From Ciceribacter thiooxidans (lineage in GTDB: Bacteria; Pseudomonadota; Alphaproteobacteria; Rhizobiales; Rhizobiaceae): a DNA stretch of 64,000 nucleotides. Under the pieces are notes generated by a model. That model searched no databases, was not told where the DNA came from, and worked only from the letters and a program-made list of their open reading frames with translations. Below, one piece after another: positions 49,768 to 61,754 of the stretch. Made by a program: the position numbers and the translations under genes. The stretch spans positions 568,501 to 632,500 of the forward strand of contig NZ_CP059896.1 of NCBI RefSeq assembly GCF_014126615.1, given 5' to 3'. The number at the start of each line of letters is the position of its first letter. The first letter of the stretch is position 1.

Positions 49768-49796
49768 ACGCTAATATTGCACCGCACAAGAGTCAA
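49768..49796 (-). promoter_or_regulatory. promoter of the small RNA
   Basis: On the minus strand TTGACT and TAGCGT are 17 bases apart, with the predicted RNA start seven bases later. The -10 is poor against consensus, but the geometry fits. Confidence 0.5.
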
Positions 49797-49922
49797 CAGA
49801 TTTTGACATGTTTTTGTGCATGGCGTCATTTTGAGCATTTCTTGGGCGTTGCGCGAACATTGCAAAATGGAACAAGTCGGATAAGACAGTCCGTCTGTCA
49901 CGTCCCAGAAACGGAAAACCCC

Positions 49923-50699
49923 ATGCGTCCCGACCGCGCTTTCTTCGACCGCCTCGCCGAGGCAGCCAGGGCAGAAACCTTGCCGCGTTTCCGCTCGCCC
50001 CTCAATGTGGTGAACAAGGAGGCGCTGGGCTTCGACCCTGTCACGGAAGGCGACCGTGCGGCTGAAGCGGCCATCCGCACGATCATCGCGTCGGAATATC
50101 CCGAGCACGGCATCCTGGGCGAGGAGCACGACAATGTCGGCATCGACCGGGAGCAGGTCTGGGTCATCGACCCGATCGACGGAACGCGGGCCTTCATCTC
50201 CGGCGTGCCGGTCTGGGGCACGCTGATCGGCTTCCAGGATAAGGGGCGGGCCGTCATGGGCATGATGGATCAGCCGTTTACCGGCGAACGCTACTTTGCC
50301 GACGGCGAGCATGCCTGGTACAGCGGGCCGGACGGCGAGCAGCGGATCAACACCCGCGACTGCGAACGCCTCGAGGACGCCATCCTCTTCACCACTTCAC
50401 CGCATCTCTTTCAGGGAGTGGAGGCCGAGCGCTTCAAGGCAGTGCAGGATAAGGTCCGTCTCTTCCGCTACGGCATCGACTGCTACGCCTACGTGCTCCT
50501 CGCCGCCGGCCATATCGATCTCGTCGTCGAGACGGTATTGAAGCCCTACGACGTGGGTGCCCTTATCCCGATCATCGAACAGGCAGGCGGCAAGATCACC
50601 ACCTGGACCGGCGGCCGGCCGGAGGCGGGCGGTTCAATCGTCGCTGCCGGCAACGAGGCGCTGCACGCGCAGGCACTCGCCATCCTTTCCGGCAAGTGA
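49923..50699 (+). CDS. hisN: histidinol-phosphatase, inositol monophosphatase family
   Basis: The 258-residue magnesium-dependent phosphatase has the metal motifs GEEHDN and VWVIDPIDGTRAFISG and a late GALIPIIEQAGG. The sequence after DGT (RAFISGVPVWGTLIG) and the size fit HisN, which removes phosphate from histidinol phosphate in histidine synthesis, rather than SuhB itself. The ATG at 49923 gives the family start; no strong ribosome site is visible. The small RNA gene lies divergently 160 bases upstream. Confidence 0.88.
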   Translation: MRPDRAFFDRLAEAARAETLPRFRSPLNVVNKEALGFDPVTEGDRAAEAAIRTIIASEYPEHGILGEEHDNVGIDREQVWVIDPIDGTRAFISGVPVWGTLIGFQDKGRAVMGMMDQPFTGERYFADGEHAWYSGPDGEQRINTRDCERLEDAILFTTSPHLFQGVEAERFKAVQDKVRLFRYGIDCYAYVLLAAGHIDLVVETVLKPYDVGALIPIIEQAGGKITTWTGGRPEAGGSIVAAGNEALHAQALAILSGK

Positions 50700-50714
50700 T
50701 TTCCGGGCCGGTCC

Positions 50715-51671
50715 TCAGGGAACGGCGGGACCCTCGTCGCTTCCCGGGATGAAGGCCTCGATCGCTGCGAGCGCCTGGGCGCGGTAGCGGTCACGCTCCT
50801 GCAGCAGCTCGTGGCGGGCGCCCGGGACGGGCACGAATTGCGCCGCCCGGAAATAGTGCGAGAGGCGTTCCTGACTGGCGAAGGGCACCAGCTCGTCGTT
50901 TCCCGGGGAAATCATCACCGTCGGTACCATGATCGAAGCGAGGTGGGCCGGGTCCGAGACCATCCGCATCGCCGTCTGTGCCTCGTAGAGCCATCGCGCC
51001 GTCGGCGGGCCGAGTGCGAGTTCCGGATGAGCGCGCAGGATGTCCTGATTGCGGCGATAGCGCTCCGGATCCGAGGTGACGGGATTGCCTTCGAAGGGGG
51101 CGAGCGGTGAGTCGGAGGTAAGCCGCAGCCGGCCGAGCCCGGTCCAGCGCAGGAGCGCCGACAAGAGGTAGATCTTGCCGGCGGAAAGCTTTTGGCCGCC
51201 GAGGCCGACGAAGGGCGAGAGCAGCACCATCCGGTCGATGCGGTTGGCAAGTCTCGGCGCCGCTGCAAGCGCAATCAGCCCGCCGGTCGAATGGGCGACG
51301 AGATAGAAGGGAAGGCGGGTATCCGGCAGCACGATCTGCTCGAGGAAGAGCTCGAGATCGCGCACGTAATCGGAAAACCGCGCGACATGTCCGAGGCGCG
51401 GGTTCTTGAGCAATCGTTGCGAACCGCCCTGTCCGCGAAAATCGAAAGTCGCGACCCACAGCCCGCGGGCGGTCAGGTCATTGATCGTCTCGTAGTATTT
51501 CTCGATCGATTCGTTGCGCCCGTGCAGCAGGACGACCGTGCCTTTGGCCACTCGGTCAGGTGCGCGGAATATCGCGTAACGCAGCTTTGCGCCGCGGTGC
51601 CCCTGGAAAAAGCCGGCAATGTGATTTCCCGGAACCGGGTTCCCCGGTGTCTCGTGAAGGACAACTTCCAT
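50715..51671 (-). CDS. alpha/beta hydrolase, lysophospholipase-like
   Basis: The 318-residue serine hydrolase of the PldB/monoacylglycerol lipase group has the oxyanion part VVLLHGRNESIEKY, the nucleophile elbow LVAHSTGGLIAL (Ala replaces the first Gly of G-x-S-x-G), the Asp in SPGNDELVPF and His in PGARHELLQE. A DFRGQGGSQR motif is characteristic of the group. There is no signal peptide. It converges with hisN, 15 bases apart. Confidence 0.9.
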   Translation of the reverse strand: MEVVLHETPGNPVPGNHIAGFFQGHRGAKLRYAIFRAPDRVAKGTVVLLHGRNESIEKYYETINDLTARGLWVATFDFRGQGGSQRLLKNPRLGHVARFSDYVRDLELFLEQIVLPDTRLPFYLVAHSTGGLIALAAAPRLANRIDRMVLLSPFVGLGGQKLSAGKIYLLSALLRWTGLGRLRLTSDSPLAPFEGNPVTSDPERYRRNQDILRAHPELALGPPTARWLYEAQTAMRMVSDPAHLASIMVPTVMISPGNDELVPFASQERLSHYFRAAQFVPVPGARHELLQERDRYRAQALAAIEAFIPGSDEGPAVP

Positions 51672-51749
51672 GCCGCCGCGCCCCGAATCATACCCCCGAG
51701 CGGGATTGCCCGAACTTGATCGGGATAGGATGAAGCCCGGAGGAGGTCA

Positions 51750-51805
51750 AAGAAAAAAGCCGGAACCACCGCGCACGGGAAGAGGTTGGCGGTTCCGGCG
51801 AATTT
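51750..51805 (-). terminator. orphan Rho-independent terminator, implying an unannotated minus-strand transcript
   Basis: On the minus strand GCCGGAACCGCC pairs with GGTGGTTCCGGC, followed by TTTTTTC. The GCCGGAACC/GGTTCCGGC arms are perfect. No gene on the minus strand ends here; the nearest, the hydrolase at 51671, starts downstream. It probably ends a small RNA from within 51806-51950. Confidence 0.75.
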
Positions 51806-51905
51806 GGACCGAAGGCGAAGGGACGACTGCTCCGGCCGTCGGGGGTGGCCCCGATGATTTCGTTCTATCGAACGCCCACTGAACGGGGTTTGAACCGCGC
51901 GTTCA
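51806..51905 (-). ncRNA. candidate small RNA ending at the orphan terminator
   Basis: The 100 bases preceding the terminator on the minus strand contain short stems such as CGTTC-GATA-GAACG (51856-51869) and GGCC...GGCC near 51836-51852. Promoter elements are not clear, so the 5' end is a guess. It might equally be an attenuated leader of the hydrolase gene at 51671. Confidence 0.4.
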
Positions 51906-51933
51906 TCACCGGTTCATCCCGGTGCCACCGCCT

Positions 51934-51963
51934 CTTGAATCCGCTGGAGGGCCTTCCCATGTT
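51934..51963 (+). promoter_or_regulatory. RpoH (sigma-32) type promoter of hsp20
   Basis: CTTGAA at 51934-51939 and CCCATGTT at 51956-51963, 16 bases apart, match the heat-shock sigma consensus (CTTGAA, CCCCAT-T). Transcription from here gives a leader of about 95 bases that carries the ROSE-type hairpins. Confidence 0.7.
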
Positions 51964-51995
51964 GTTGATGCGGTCGCCACAAGGGGCCGTCGAGT

Positions 51996-52065
51996 GGTTC
52001 CGGCGCCGCCTGGAAGGGGCTCTGGAACCGGTTATCGCAATCCGTCGCTTCATCAGGAGGACACC
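51996..52065 (+). promoter_or_regulatory. ROSE-type RNA thermometer in the hsp20 leader
   Basis: The leader forms a first stem GGTTCC (51996-52001)/GGAACC (52024-52029) and a second at 52044-52062, where GTCGCTTC pairs with GGAGGAC around an ATCA loop and traps the Shine-Dalgarno AGGAGG. One G is left unpaired in the anti-Shine-Dalgarno side, and the strand holds TCGCT, fitting the conserved U-Y-G-C-U of ROSE elements. ROSE melts on heating and lets ribosomes in. Confidence 0.75.
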
Positions 52066-52533
52066 ATGCGTCACGTTGATTTTTCACCGCTCTACCGTTC
52101 CACGGTCGGTTTCGACCGGCTGTTCACCATGCTCGACGGCCTCGGCCAGCCCGAGCAGGCGCAGACCTATCCGCCCTACAACATCGAACGTACGGGCGAG
52201 AACACCTACCGGATCACCATGGCCGTCGCCGGTTTCGATGAAACCGAGCTGACGATTGAAGCCCATGCCCATGTTCTGACCGTCAAGGGCGAGAAGTCCG
52301 AAGACGAAAAGTCCCAGCAGACCGAGTATCTCTATCGCGGCATTGCCAAGCGCGCCTTCGAGCGCCGCTTTCAGCTGGCCGACCATGTGGAAGTGAAAAG
52401 CGCTTCCCTGAAGAACGGCCTGCTGCACATCGACCTTCTCCGCAACATTCCGGAAGCCATGAAACCGCGAAAGATCGCGATCGCGGCCGACGCCGTGAAC
52501 GCGCCGAAGGCCATCGAGGCCCACGTTAACTAA
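52066..52533 (+). CDS. Hsp20 family small heat-shock protein
   Basis: The 155-residue chaperone has the rhizobial class-A N-terminus (MRHVDFSPLYRSTVGFDRLF), the alpha-crystallin domain from about residue 38 (YPPYNIERTGENTYRITMAV to LKNGLLHIDL with the G-L-L/I motif) and a short tail with RKIAIA. It binds unfolding proteins as an oligomer until DnaK or ClpB can refold them. The ATG with CAGGAGG six bases ahead is clear. The leader and promoter mark it as heat-induced. Confidence 0.95.
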   Translation: MRHVDFSPLYRSTVGFDRLFTMLDGLGQPEQAQTYPPYNIERTGENTYRITMAVAGFDETELTIEAHAHVLTVKGEKSEDEKSQQTEYLYRGIAKRAFERRFQLADHVEVKSASLKNGLLHIDLLRNIPEAMKPRKIAIAADAVNAPKAIEAHVN

Positions 52534-52555
52534 ATCTGCGATCTTCTCGCAGAAG

Positions 52556-52586
52556 AGGCGGCTTCCGCGCGGAAGCCGCCTTTTTC
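52556..52586 (+). terminator. Rho-independent terminator after hsp20
   Basis: AGGCGGCTTCC pairs perfectly with GGAAGCCGCCT around GCGC, followed by TTTTTC. Confidence 0.94.
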
Positions 52587-52614
52587 ATGCCCGGTTCCCG
52601 CCGGAAGCCTCGGC

Positions 52615-53664
52615 TCAGCCCAGCGCGTCGACGAAGCGGTCGACTTCGTCTTCGGTCGTGGCGAAGCTCGTCACCAGCCGGATCAACTTGTCGTTCTCGC
52701 CGAGCAGGTTCGGCAGTTCCTGCGGTACCGGCCAGTCATAGAAGCGTGCGCCACGGCTTTCGGCCAGCGTGGCCGCATCCTTCGAGAGGACCGCGAAGAC
52801 CTCATTGGTCTCGGTGCTCCAGGCCAGCCGCCCGCGGTTCGATGCGGCGATGCCGGTCCTGAGCCGTGTCGCCATGGCGTTGGCGTGGCGGGCGAGTTCG
52901 AGCCACAATCCACCCTCGAAATAGGCTTCGAGCTGTGCGGCGATGAACCGTGTCTTGGAAAAGAGCTGCGCCGAACGCTTGCGGATGAACGGCATGTCTG
53001 CGGCCATGTCCGGTTTCATGAAGACGACGGCTTCCGCACACCAGCAGCCGTTCTTGGTACCGCCGAAGGAGAGAATGTCGACGCCGCGCTTCCAGGTCAT
53101 GTCGGCGGGCGTCGCATCGAGCGCCACCAGCGCATTGGCGAAACGGGCGCCGTCCATGTGCAGCGGCAGGCCGTTGGCACGGGCGACCTCGCCGATCGCC
53201 TCGATTTCAGCGAGTGAATAGACGGTGCCGCTCTCGGTCGCCTGGGTGAGGGTGACGGCCATCGGGCGGCCCTGGTGCACGGCGCCCGGCGGATAGCGGT
53301 CGATTGCTGCGGCGAGGGTCGTGGGATCGAGCTTGCCGCCCGGTCCTTCGACCGGCACGAGCCGGCACCCGCCGGTCAGGAATTCCGGGGCCCCGCATTC
53401 GTCCGCCGTCACATGCGCCTCGGAATGACAGAAGGTCACGCCGCCGGGACGGGCGACGCTTGCAAGTGCGAGCGAGTTCGCCGCCGTCCCGGTGCCGACG
53501 AAGAAGACTGCGACCTCGCGCTGAAAAATCTGGTTGAAGCGTTCCTCGATGCGTCTGTCGAGGTCGCTGGTGCCGTAGGCAGCGGCGGCACCTGATGCCT
53601 CCTTCACGAGGCTTTCGGCGATGAGCGGGTGGGCACCGGCCCAGTTGTCGGAGGCAAAGAACAT
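52615..53664 (-). CDS. low-specificity L-threonine aldolase (beta-eliminating lyase family)
   Basis: The 349-residue pyridoxal-phosphate enzyme splits threonine or allo-threonine to glycine and acetaldehyde. The family start MFFASDNWAGAHP, the AYGTSDLDRRIEERF segment, HMDGARFANALV and the Lys loop SFGGTKNGCWCAEAVVF are present. I start it at MFFASD, preceded by AGGA; the in-frame upstream residues are not part of the family. It may supply glycine or one-carbon units. Confidence 0.92.
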   Translation of the reverse strand: MFFASDNWAGAHPLIAESLVKEASGAAAAYGTSDLDRRIEERFNQIFQREVAVFFVGTGTAANSLALASVARPGGVTFCHSEAHVTADECGAPEFLTGGCRLVPVEGPGGKLDPTTLAAAIDRYPPGAVHQGRPMAVTLTQATESGTVYSLAEIEAIGEVARANGLPLHMDGARFANALVALDATPADMTWKRGVDILSFGGTKNGCWCAEAVVFMKPDMAADMPFIRKRSAQLFSKTRFIAAQLEAYFEGGLWLELARHANAMATRLRTGIAASNRGRLAWSTETNEVFAVLSKDAATLAESRGARFYDWPVPQELPNLLGENDKLIRLVTSFATTEDEVDRFVDALG

Positions 53665-54093
53665 GGATCGGTCCTGTGGTTGCACGAGCTGCGGTTCACC
53701 GCGGAGATTAGGGATTTCCGGCCCCGGATCAATGTCTTCCAAGTCGGACCGATCGACCGGGCCGCGACTTGCAAGAAATGCAACGCTCCCTTTGGTGCGG
53801 CGAAAGAAAATTTCTGCTGTAATGCAAATCTGGCAATCATCGGTCGACCTCCTGCCGAAATTTTCGGGTTTACTCTTGAAGTGGGGCGGGCTTTCTGTCA
53901 TAGAAGCGCAAGAATTAGGTCAGATGAGTTGACCTAATTTGAGGTTTTCGGCAGCCGTCACGCAATGCGTCTGTCATGACCTCGGACTAGATTTGCGATA
54001 GATTGGCCGCTTGCCATGCAGGTGGACTCGTCATGCGGGTCGGTTCCGGACTTCCCGGAGCGGACCGCGCGTGGCGCAACAGGAGGGAAGGCG
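53665..54093. other. divergent intergenic region between threonine aldolase and gltB genes
   Basis: 429 bases without a supported gene. It contains the perfect inverted repeat at 53913-53939 and an AGGAGGGA ribosome site for gltB at 54081. A short in-frame extension upstream of gltB has no family features. Confidence 0.5.
53913..53939. promoter_or_regulatory. perfect 10-bp inverted repeat upstream of gltB
   Basis: AATTAGGTCA-N7-TGACCTAATT is a perfect palindrome about 155 bases before the gltB ATG and 250 bases before the threonine aldolase gene. The right arm includes TTGACC, a -35-like hexamer, but no good -10 follows. It looks like a dimeric regulator site. I cannot name the regulator. 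Confidence 0.6.
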
Positions 54094-58818
<4,725 letters not shown>

Positions 58819-58827
58819 CCAGGGTCC

Positions 58828-58955
58828 GCCCCTCACCCGCCTCCGCTTCGCTCGGCGACCCTCTCCCCGTAAACGGGGCGAGGGGGACCGCCAGCGGTGC
58901 GGGTTGCCTCTTCTCCCCGCTCGCGGGGGAAGGTGCCGGCAGGCGGATGAGGGGC
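58828..58955. repeat. RIME-like intergenic palindromic repeat between gltB and gltD
   Basis: A 128-base element is bounded by inverted ends GCCCCTCACCCGCCT (58828-58842) and its complement at 58941-58955, matching 14 of 15. Inside are two more hairpins with CCCCG-TAAA-CGGGG and CCCCG-CTCG-CGGGG loops. Multi-palindrome elements with CCCTCACCC ends are dispersed in rhizobial chromosomes (RIME class). Its copy number cannot be shown from one window. Confidence 0.75.
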
Positions 58956-58990
58956 ATTTTCGACAGAGAAGTGAATTAGAGGAAAAGCAA

Positions 58991-60445
58991 ATGGGCAAGG
59001 TAACAGGCTTCATGGAGATCGACCGGCAGGTGGCGAAGTATCAGCCGGCCTCCGACCGTATCCGCCACTTCCGCGAATTCACGATTCCCATGTCGGATGC
59101 CGAAGTCACCAAGCAGGCGGCGCGCTGCATGGATTGCGGCATTCCCTACTGCCACGGTCCGACGGGGTGTCCGGTGCACAACCAGATCCCGGACTGGAAC
59201 AACCTCGTCTACAACGGCAAGTGGGAAGAGGCGATCCGCAACCTGCATTCGACCAACAACTTCCCGGAATTCACCGGCCGCGTCTGCCCCGCGCCGTGCG
59301 AGGAGGCCTGCACGCTTAACCTCGAGGACACGCCGGTCGCCATCAAGACCGTCGAGCAGGCGCTGGCTGACAAGGCTTACGAACTCGGCTTCATCGTGCC
59401 GCAGCCGGCGACCGTGCATACCGGCAAGAAGGTCGCGATCATCGGCTCGGGCCCGTCCGGTCTGGCCGCCGCCCAGCAGCTCGGCCGCGCTGGCCACGAG
59501 GTGCATGTCTACGAGCGCGAGACCAAGCCCGGCGGCCTGCTGCGCTACGGCATTCCGGATTTCAAGATGGAGAAGAACTTCATCGACCGCCGCGTCGAAC
59601 AGATGAAGGGCGAGAACGTCACCTTCCACTGCGGCGTCAACATCGGCGTCGACATGGCCGCCGAGAAGCTTCTCGCCGACTATGACGCGGTCCTTTATTG
59701 CGGCGGCTCGGAAACTCCGCGCGAGGCCGGCATTCCCGGTGCGGACCTGCACGGCGTCCACGACGCCATGCCGTACCTCGTCCAGCAGAACCGCCGCGTC
59801 GGGCGCGAGAACATCGACAGCGTCGGCTGGCCGTCCGATCCGATCCTCGCTGGCGGCAAGCATGTCGTTGTCGTCGGCGGCGGTGACACAGCCTCGGACT
59901 GCGTCGGCACCGCCTTCCGCCAGGGCGCCGTGAAGGTGACGCAGCTCGACATTCGTCCGCGTCCGCCGGAAGTCGAGGACAAGCTCGCGATCTGGCCCTT
60001 CTGGGCGACGAAGATGCGCACCTCCTCCAGCCAGGCCGAAGGCGCGGTGCGCGAGTTCCAGGTCGGCACGCTCGCCTTCGTCGGAGAGGACGGCGTGCTG
60101 ACGGGCGTCAAGTGCTGCCAAGTCGACGAGCGCCGCAAGCCGATCGCCGGCTCGGAGTTCATCATCAAGGCCGATCTCGCCTTCATCGCGATCGGTTTCC
60201 GCGGTCCCTTCACCGACAGCGTCGTGAAGGAGCTCGACGGCAAGCTCGACATCAACGTCGACCGTCGCGGCTCGTCCAATGTCGTCGCCAACGACAAGGA
60301 TTACCGGACCTCGATACCGAAGCTCTGGGCGGCCGGCGACGTGCGCCGTGGTCAGTCGCTGGTGGTCTGGGCGATCCGCGAAGGCCGCCAAGCGGCGCGC
60401 GCGATCGACGAGGCGCTGATGGGTGAAAGCGTCCTGCCGCGCTGA
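58991..60445 (+). CDS. gltD: glutamate synthase (NADPH) small subunit
   Basis: The 484-residue flavoprotein passes electrons from NADPH to GltB. The N-terminal iron-sulfur Cys sets are in QAARCMDCGIPYCHGP, GCPVHNQIPDW and GRVCPAPCEEACTLN. FAD and NADPH folds follow at VAIIGSGPSGLAAAQQL and VVVVGGGDTASDCVGTA. The start MGKVTGFMEIDRQVAK is preceded by GAGGAAAAGC; a longer start would run into the repeat. Despite the 172-base gap from gltB it should be co-transcribed, since no terminator with T-run is seen between. Confidence 0.97.
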   Translation: MGKVTGFMEIDRQVAKYQPASDRIRHFREFTIPMSDAEVTKQAARCMDCGIPYCHGPTGCPVHNQIPDWNNLVYNGKWEEAIRNLHSTNNFPEFTGRVCPAPCEEACTLNLEDTPVAIKTVEQALADKAYELGFIVPQPATVHTGKKVAIIGSGPSGLAAAQQLGRAGHEVHVYERETKPGGLLRYGIPDFKMEKNFIDRRVEQMKGENVTFHCGVNIGVDMAAEKLLADYDAVLYCGGSETPREAGIPGADLHGVHDAMPYLVQQNRRVGRENIDSVGWPSDPILAGGKHVVVVGGGDTASDCVGTAFRQGAVKVTQLDIRPRPPEVEDKLAIWPFWATKMRTSSSQAEGAVREFQVGTLAFVGEDGVLTGVKCCQVDERRKPIAGSEFIIKADLAFIAIGFRGPFTDSVVKELDGKLDINVDRRGSSNVVANDKDYRTSIPKLWAAGDVRRGQSLVVWAIREGRQAARAIDEALMGESVLPR

Positions 60446-60469
60446 CCGGTAAGAACCGCAGAAGGATCG

Positions 60470-60497
60470 ACGGGCCGCGGCGACGCGGCCCGTTTTC
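60470..60497 (+). terminator. terminator between gltD and the SGNH hydrolase gene
   Basis: ACGGGCCGCG pairs perfectly with CGCGGCCCGT around GCGA and is followed by TTTCT. The genes converge here. Confidence 0.88.
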
Positions 60498-61681
60498 TAT
60501 TGCAGGACAGTGTTTGCCTGCGGCAGCGCATAGTCGTCGACACGGCCGCGAGGCGGCGGCGGAAGCTGTCCTCTCTGCACCAGGTTCTCGCGCGGGGAGG
60601 GGAATGCCGCGGCCGGCGGAGGCTCGTCGCCGAGCAGCTTTGCCGCACCGTCGAGGTCCGGATCGGTGAGGTTGATCGGCTGGGTGGAGACGATGTTCTG
60701 CATCTGCGACGGCGGCAGGCTCTTCAGCTCCGGCAGATTGCCGCCGTCGAGCGTCACGAGGTCGGGGCTCGCCATGTCGCCGAGATGCCGACGCGCGGGC
60801 TTCTCGACGTAGAAGGCCATCTTGCGCTTGCCGGCGGCGGTGAGATTGATGCCGTCGGACCCGCGTAACCGGACCTGCTGGCCGTTGATGTCCGAGCCGG
60901 TGAGGATGAAGCGCCCCTCGGCATCGACGAAGCCTTCCCAGATGTCGATGAACTCGCCGCCATGCGCCTCAACCGTCTTCTGGTAAACGCCGTTCAGCAT
61001 CAGGGCGTCGGACGTCATGTTCTGCGGCCGGAACGGCGGCATACCGACCCAGAGCAGTGGCAGCTTGCGATCGGTGACGATCTTGGAGAGCGCGGTGATC
61101 CTGCCCTCGTATTCCTTCAGCCAGTCCTCGGTGCGGAAGTCTTGCCTGCCGGTCGCCGTCACCATCTGCTGACGGTCATTGGCCCCGATCTCGACCACCA
61201 CCAGATCGGGCTTCACCTCGTCGAGGATCGAGGGGAGTTCCGTCTGCCAGTTGTAATAGTCCTCGCGGACCAGGCCGGAGGAGCCGTTGCTCTTGCCGAT
61301 GACGACAACCCCCGCCGAATTGGCGAAGGCTTCGTCGAGGCCCTCCGCAAGACCGCCGGCGATGAAGTCGCCGACGACGAGCACCTTGCGGGCGTTCTCC
61401 AGCTTGACGACGGGCGGTGGCGGCGGCGGGGTGGCCGGGCTCGCAACGCTTTTCGGCGCTTTCTTCGGCGCACGTGGCGTCGTGATCTTGCGCCGGGTCG
61501 GCAACGGCTCGACCGGCTCTATGTAGCGCGGCCCGCCGAAGAGCATGTCGAGCAGCGTCCTGCGCTCGCGGTATTGTGCCTGCGCGATTTCCGGCGCCGC
61601 AAACAGCGGCAGAACGAGGGCGAGCACGGCGAGCCAGAGGCTGCCGCGCCAATGCCTATGTCCACTCTTCTGCCGCATCAC
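60497..61681 (-). CDS. exported SGNH/GDSL hydrolase family protein (DUF459)
   Basis: The 394-residue protein has a signal peptide with hydrophobic core LWLAVLALVLPLFA and cleavage at AQA near residue 37, then a Pro-rich linker (residues 65-90) and the DUF459 SGNH core from about residue 95: VLVVGDFIAGG in the block I position (Asp where GDSL enzymes usually have Ser), VVEIGANDRQQM and a late DGINLTAAGKRKMA with the Asp-x-x-His region altered. The C-terminus is Pro/Pro-rich. Relatives are envelope hydrolases or acyltransferases of unknown substrate. Met1 and Met2 are both possible starts. Confidence 0.82.
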   Translation of the reverse strand: MMRQKSGHRHWRGSLWLAVLALVLPLFAAPEIAQAQYRERRTLLDMLFGGPRYIEPVEPLPTRRKITTPRAPKKAPKSVASPATPPPPPPVVKLENARKVLVVGDFIAGGLAEGLDEAFANSAGVVVIGKSNGSSGLVREDYYNWQTELPSILDEVKPDLVVVEIGANDRQQMVTATGRQDFRTEDWLKEYEGRITALSKIVTDRKLPLLWVGMPPFRPQNMTSDALMLNGVYQKTVEAHGGEFIDIWEGFVDAEGRFILTGSDINGQQVRLRGSDGINLTAAGKRKMAFYVEKPARRHLGDMASPDLVTLDGGNLPELKSLPPSQMQNIVSTQPINLTDPDLDGAAKLLGDEPPPAAAFPSPRENLVQRGQLPPPPRGRVDDYALPQANTVLQ

Positions 61682-61754
61682 GTTCCACCGTCTGGTCGCT
61701 TTCCGCCCCGTGTCGCGGGGTCACACTATTCCGGACGTTGACGCCGGCACAATG

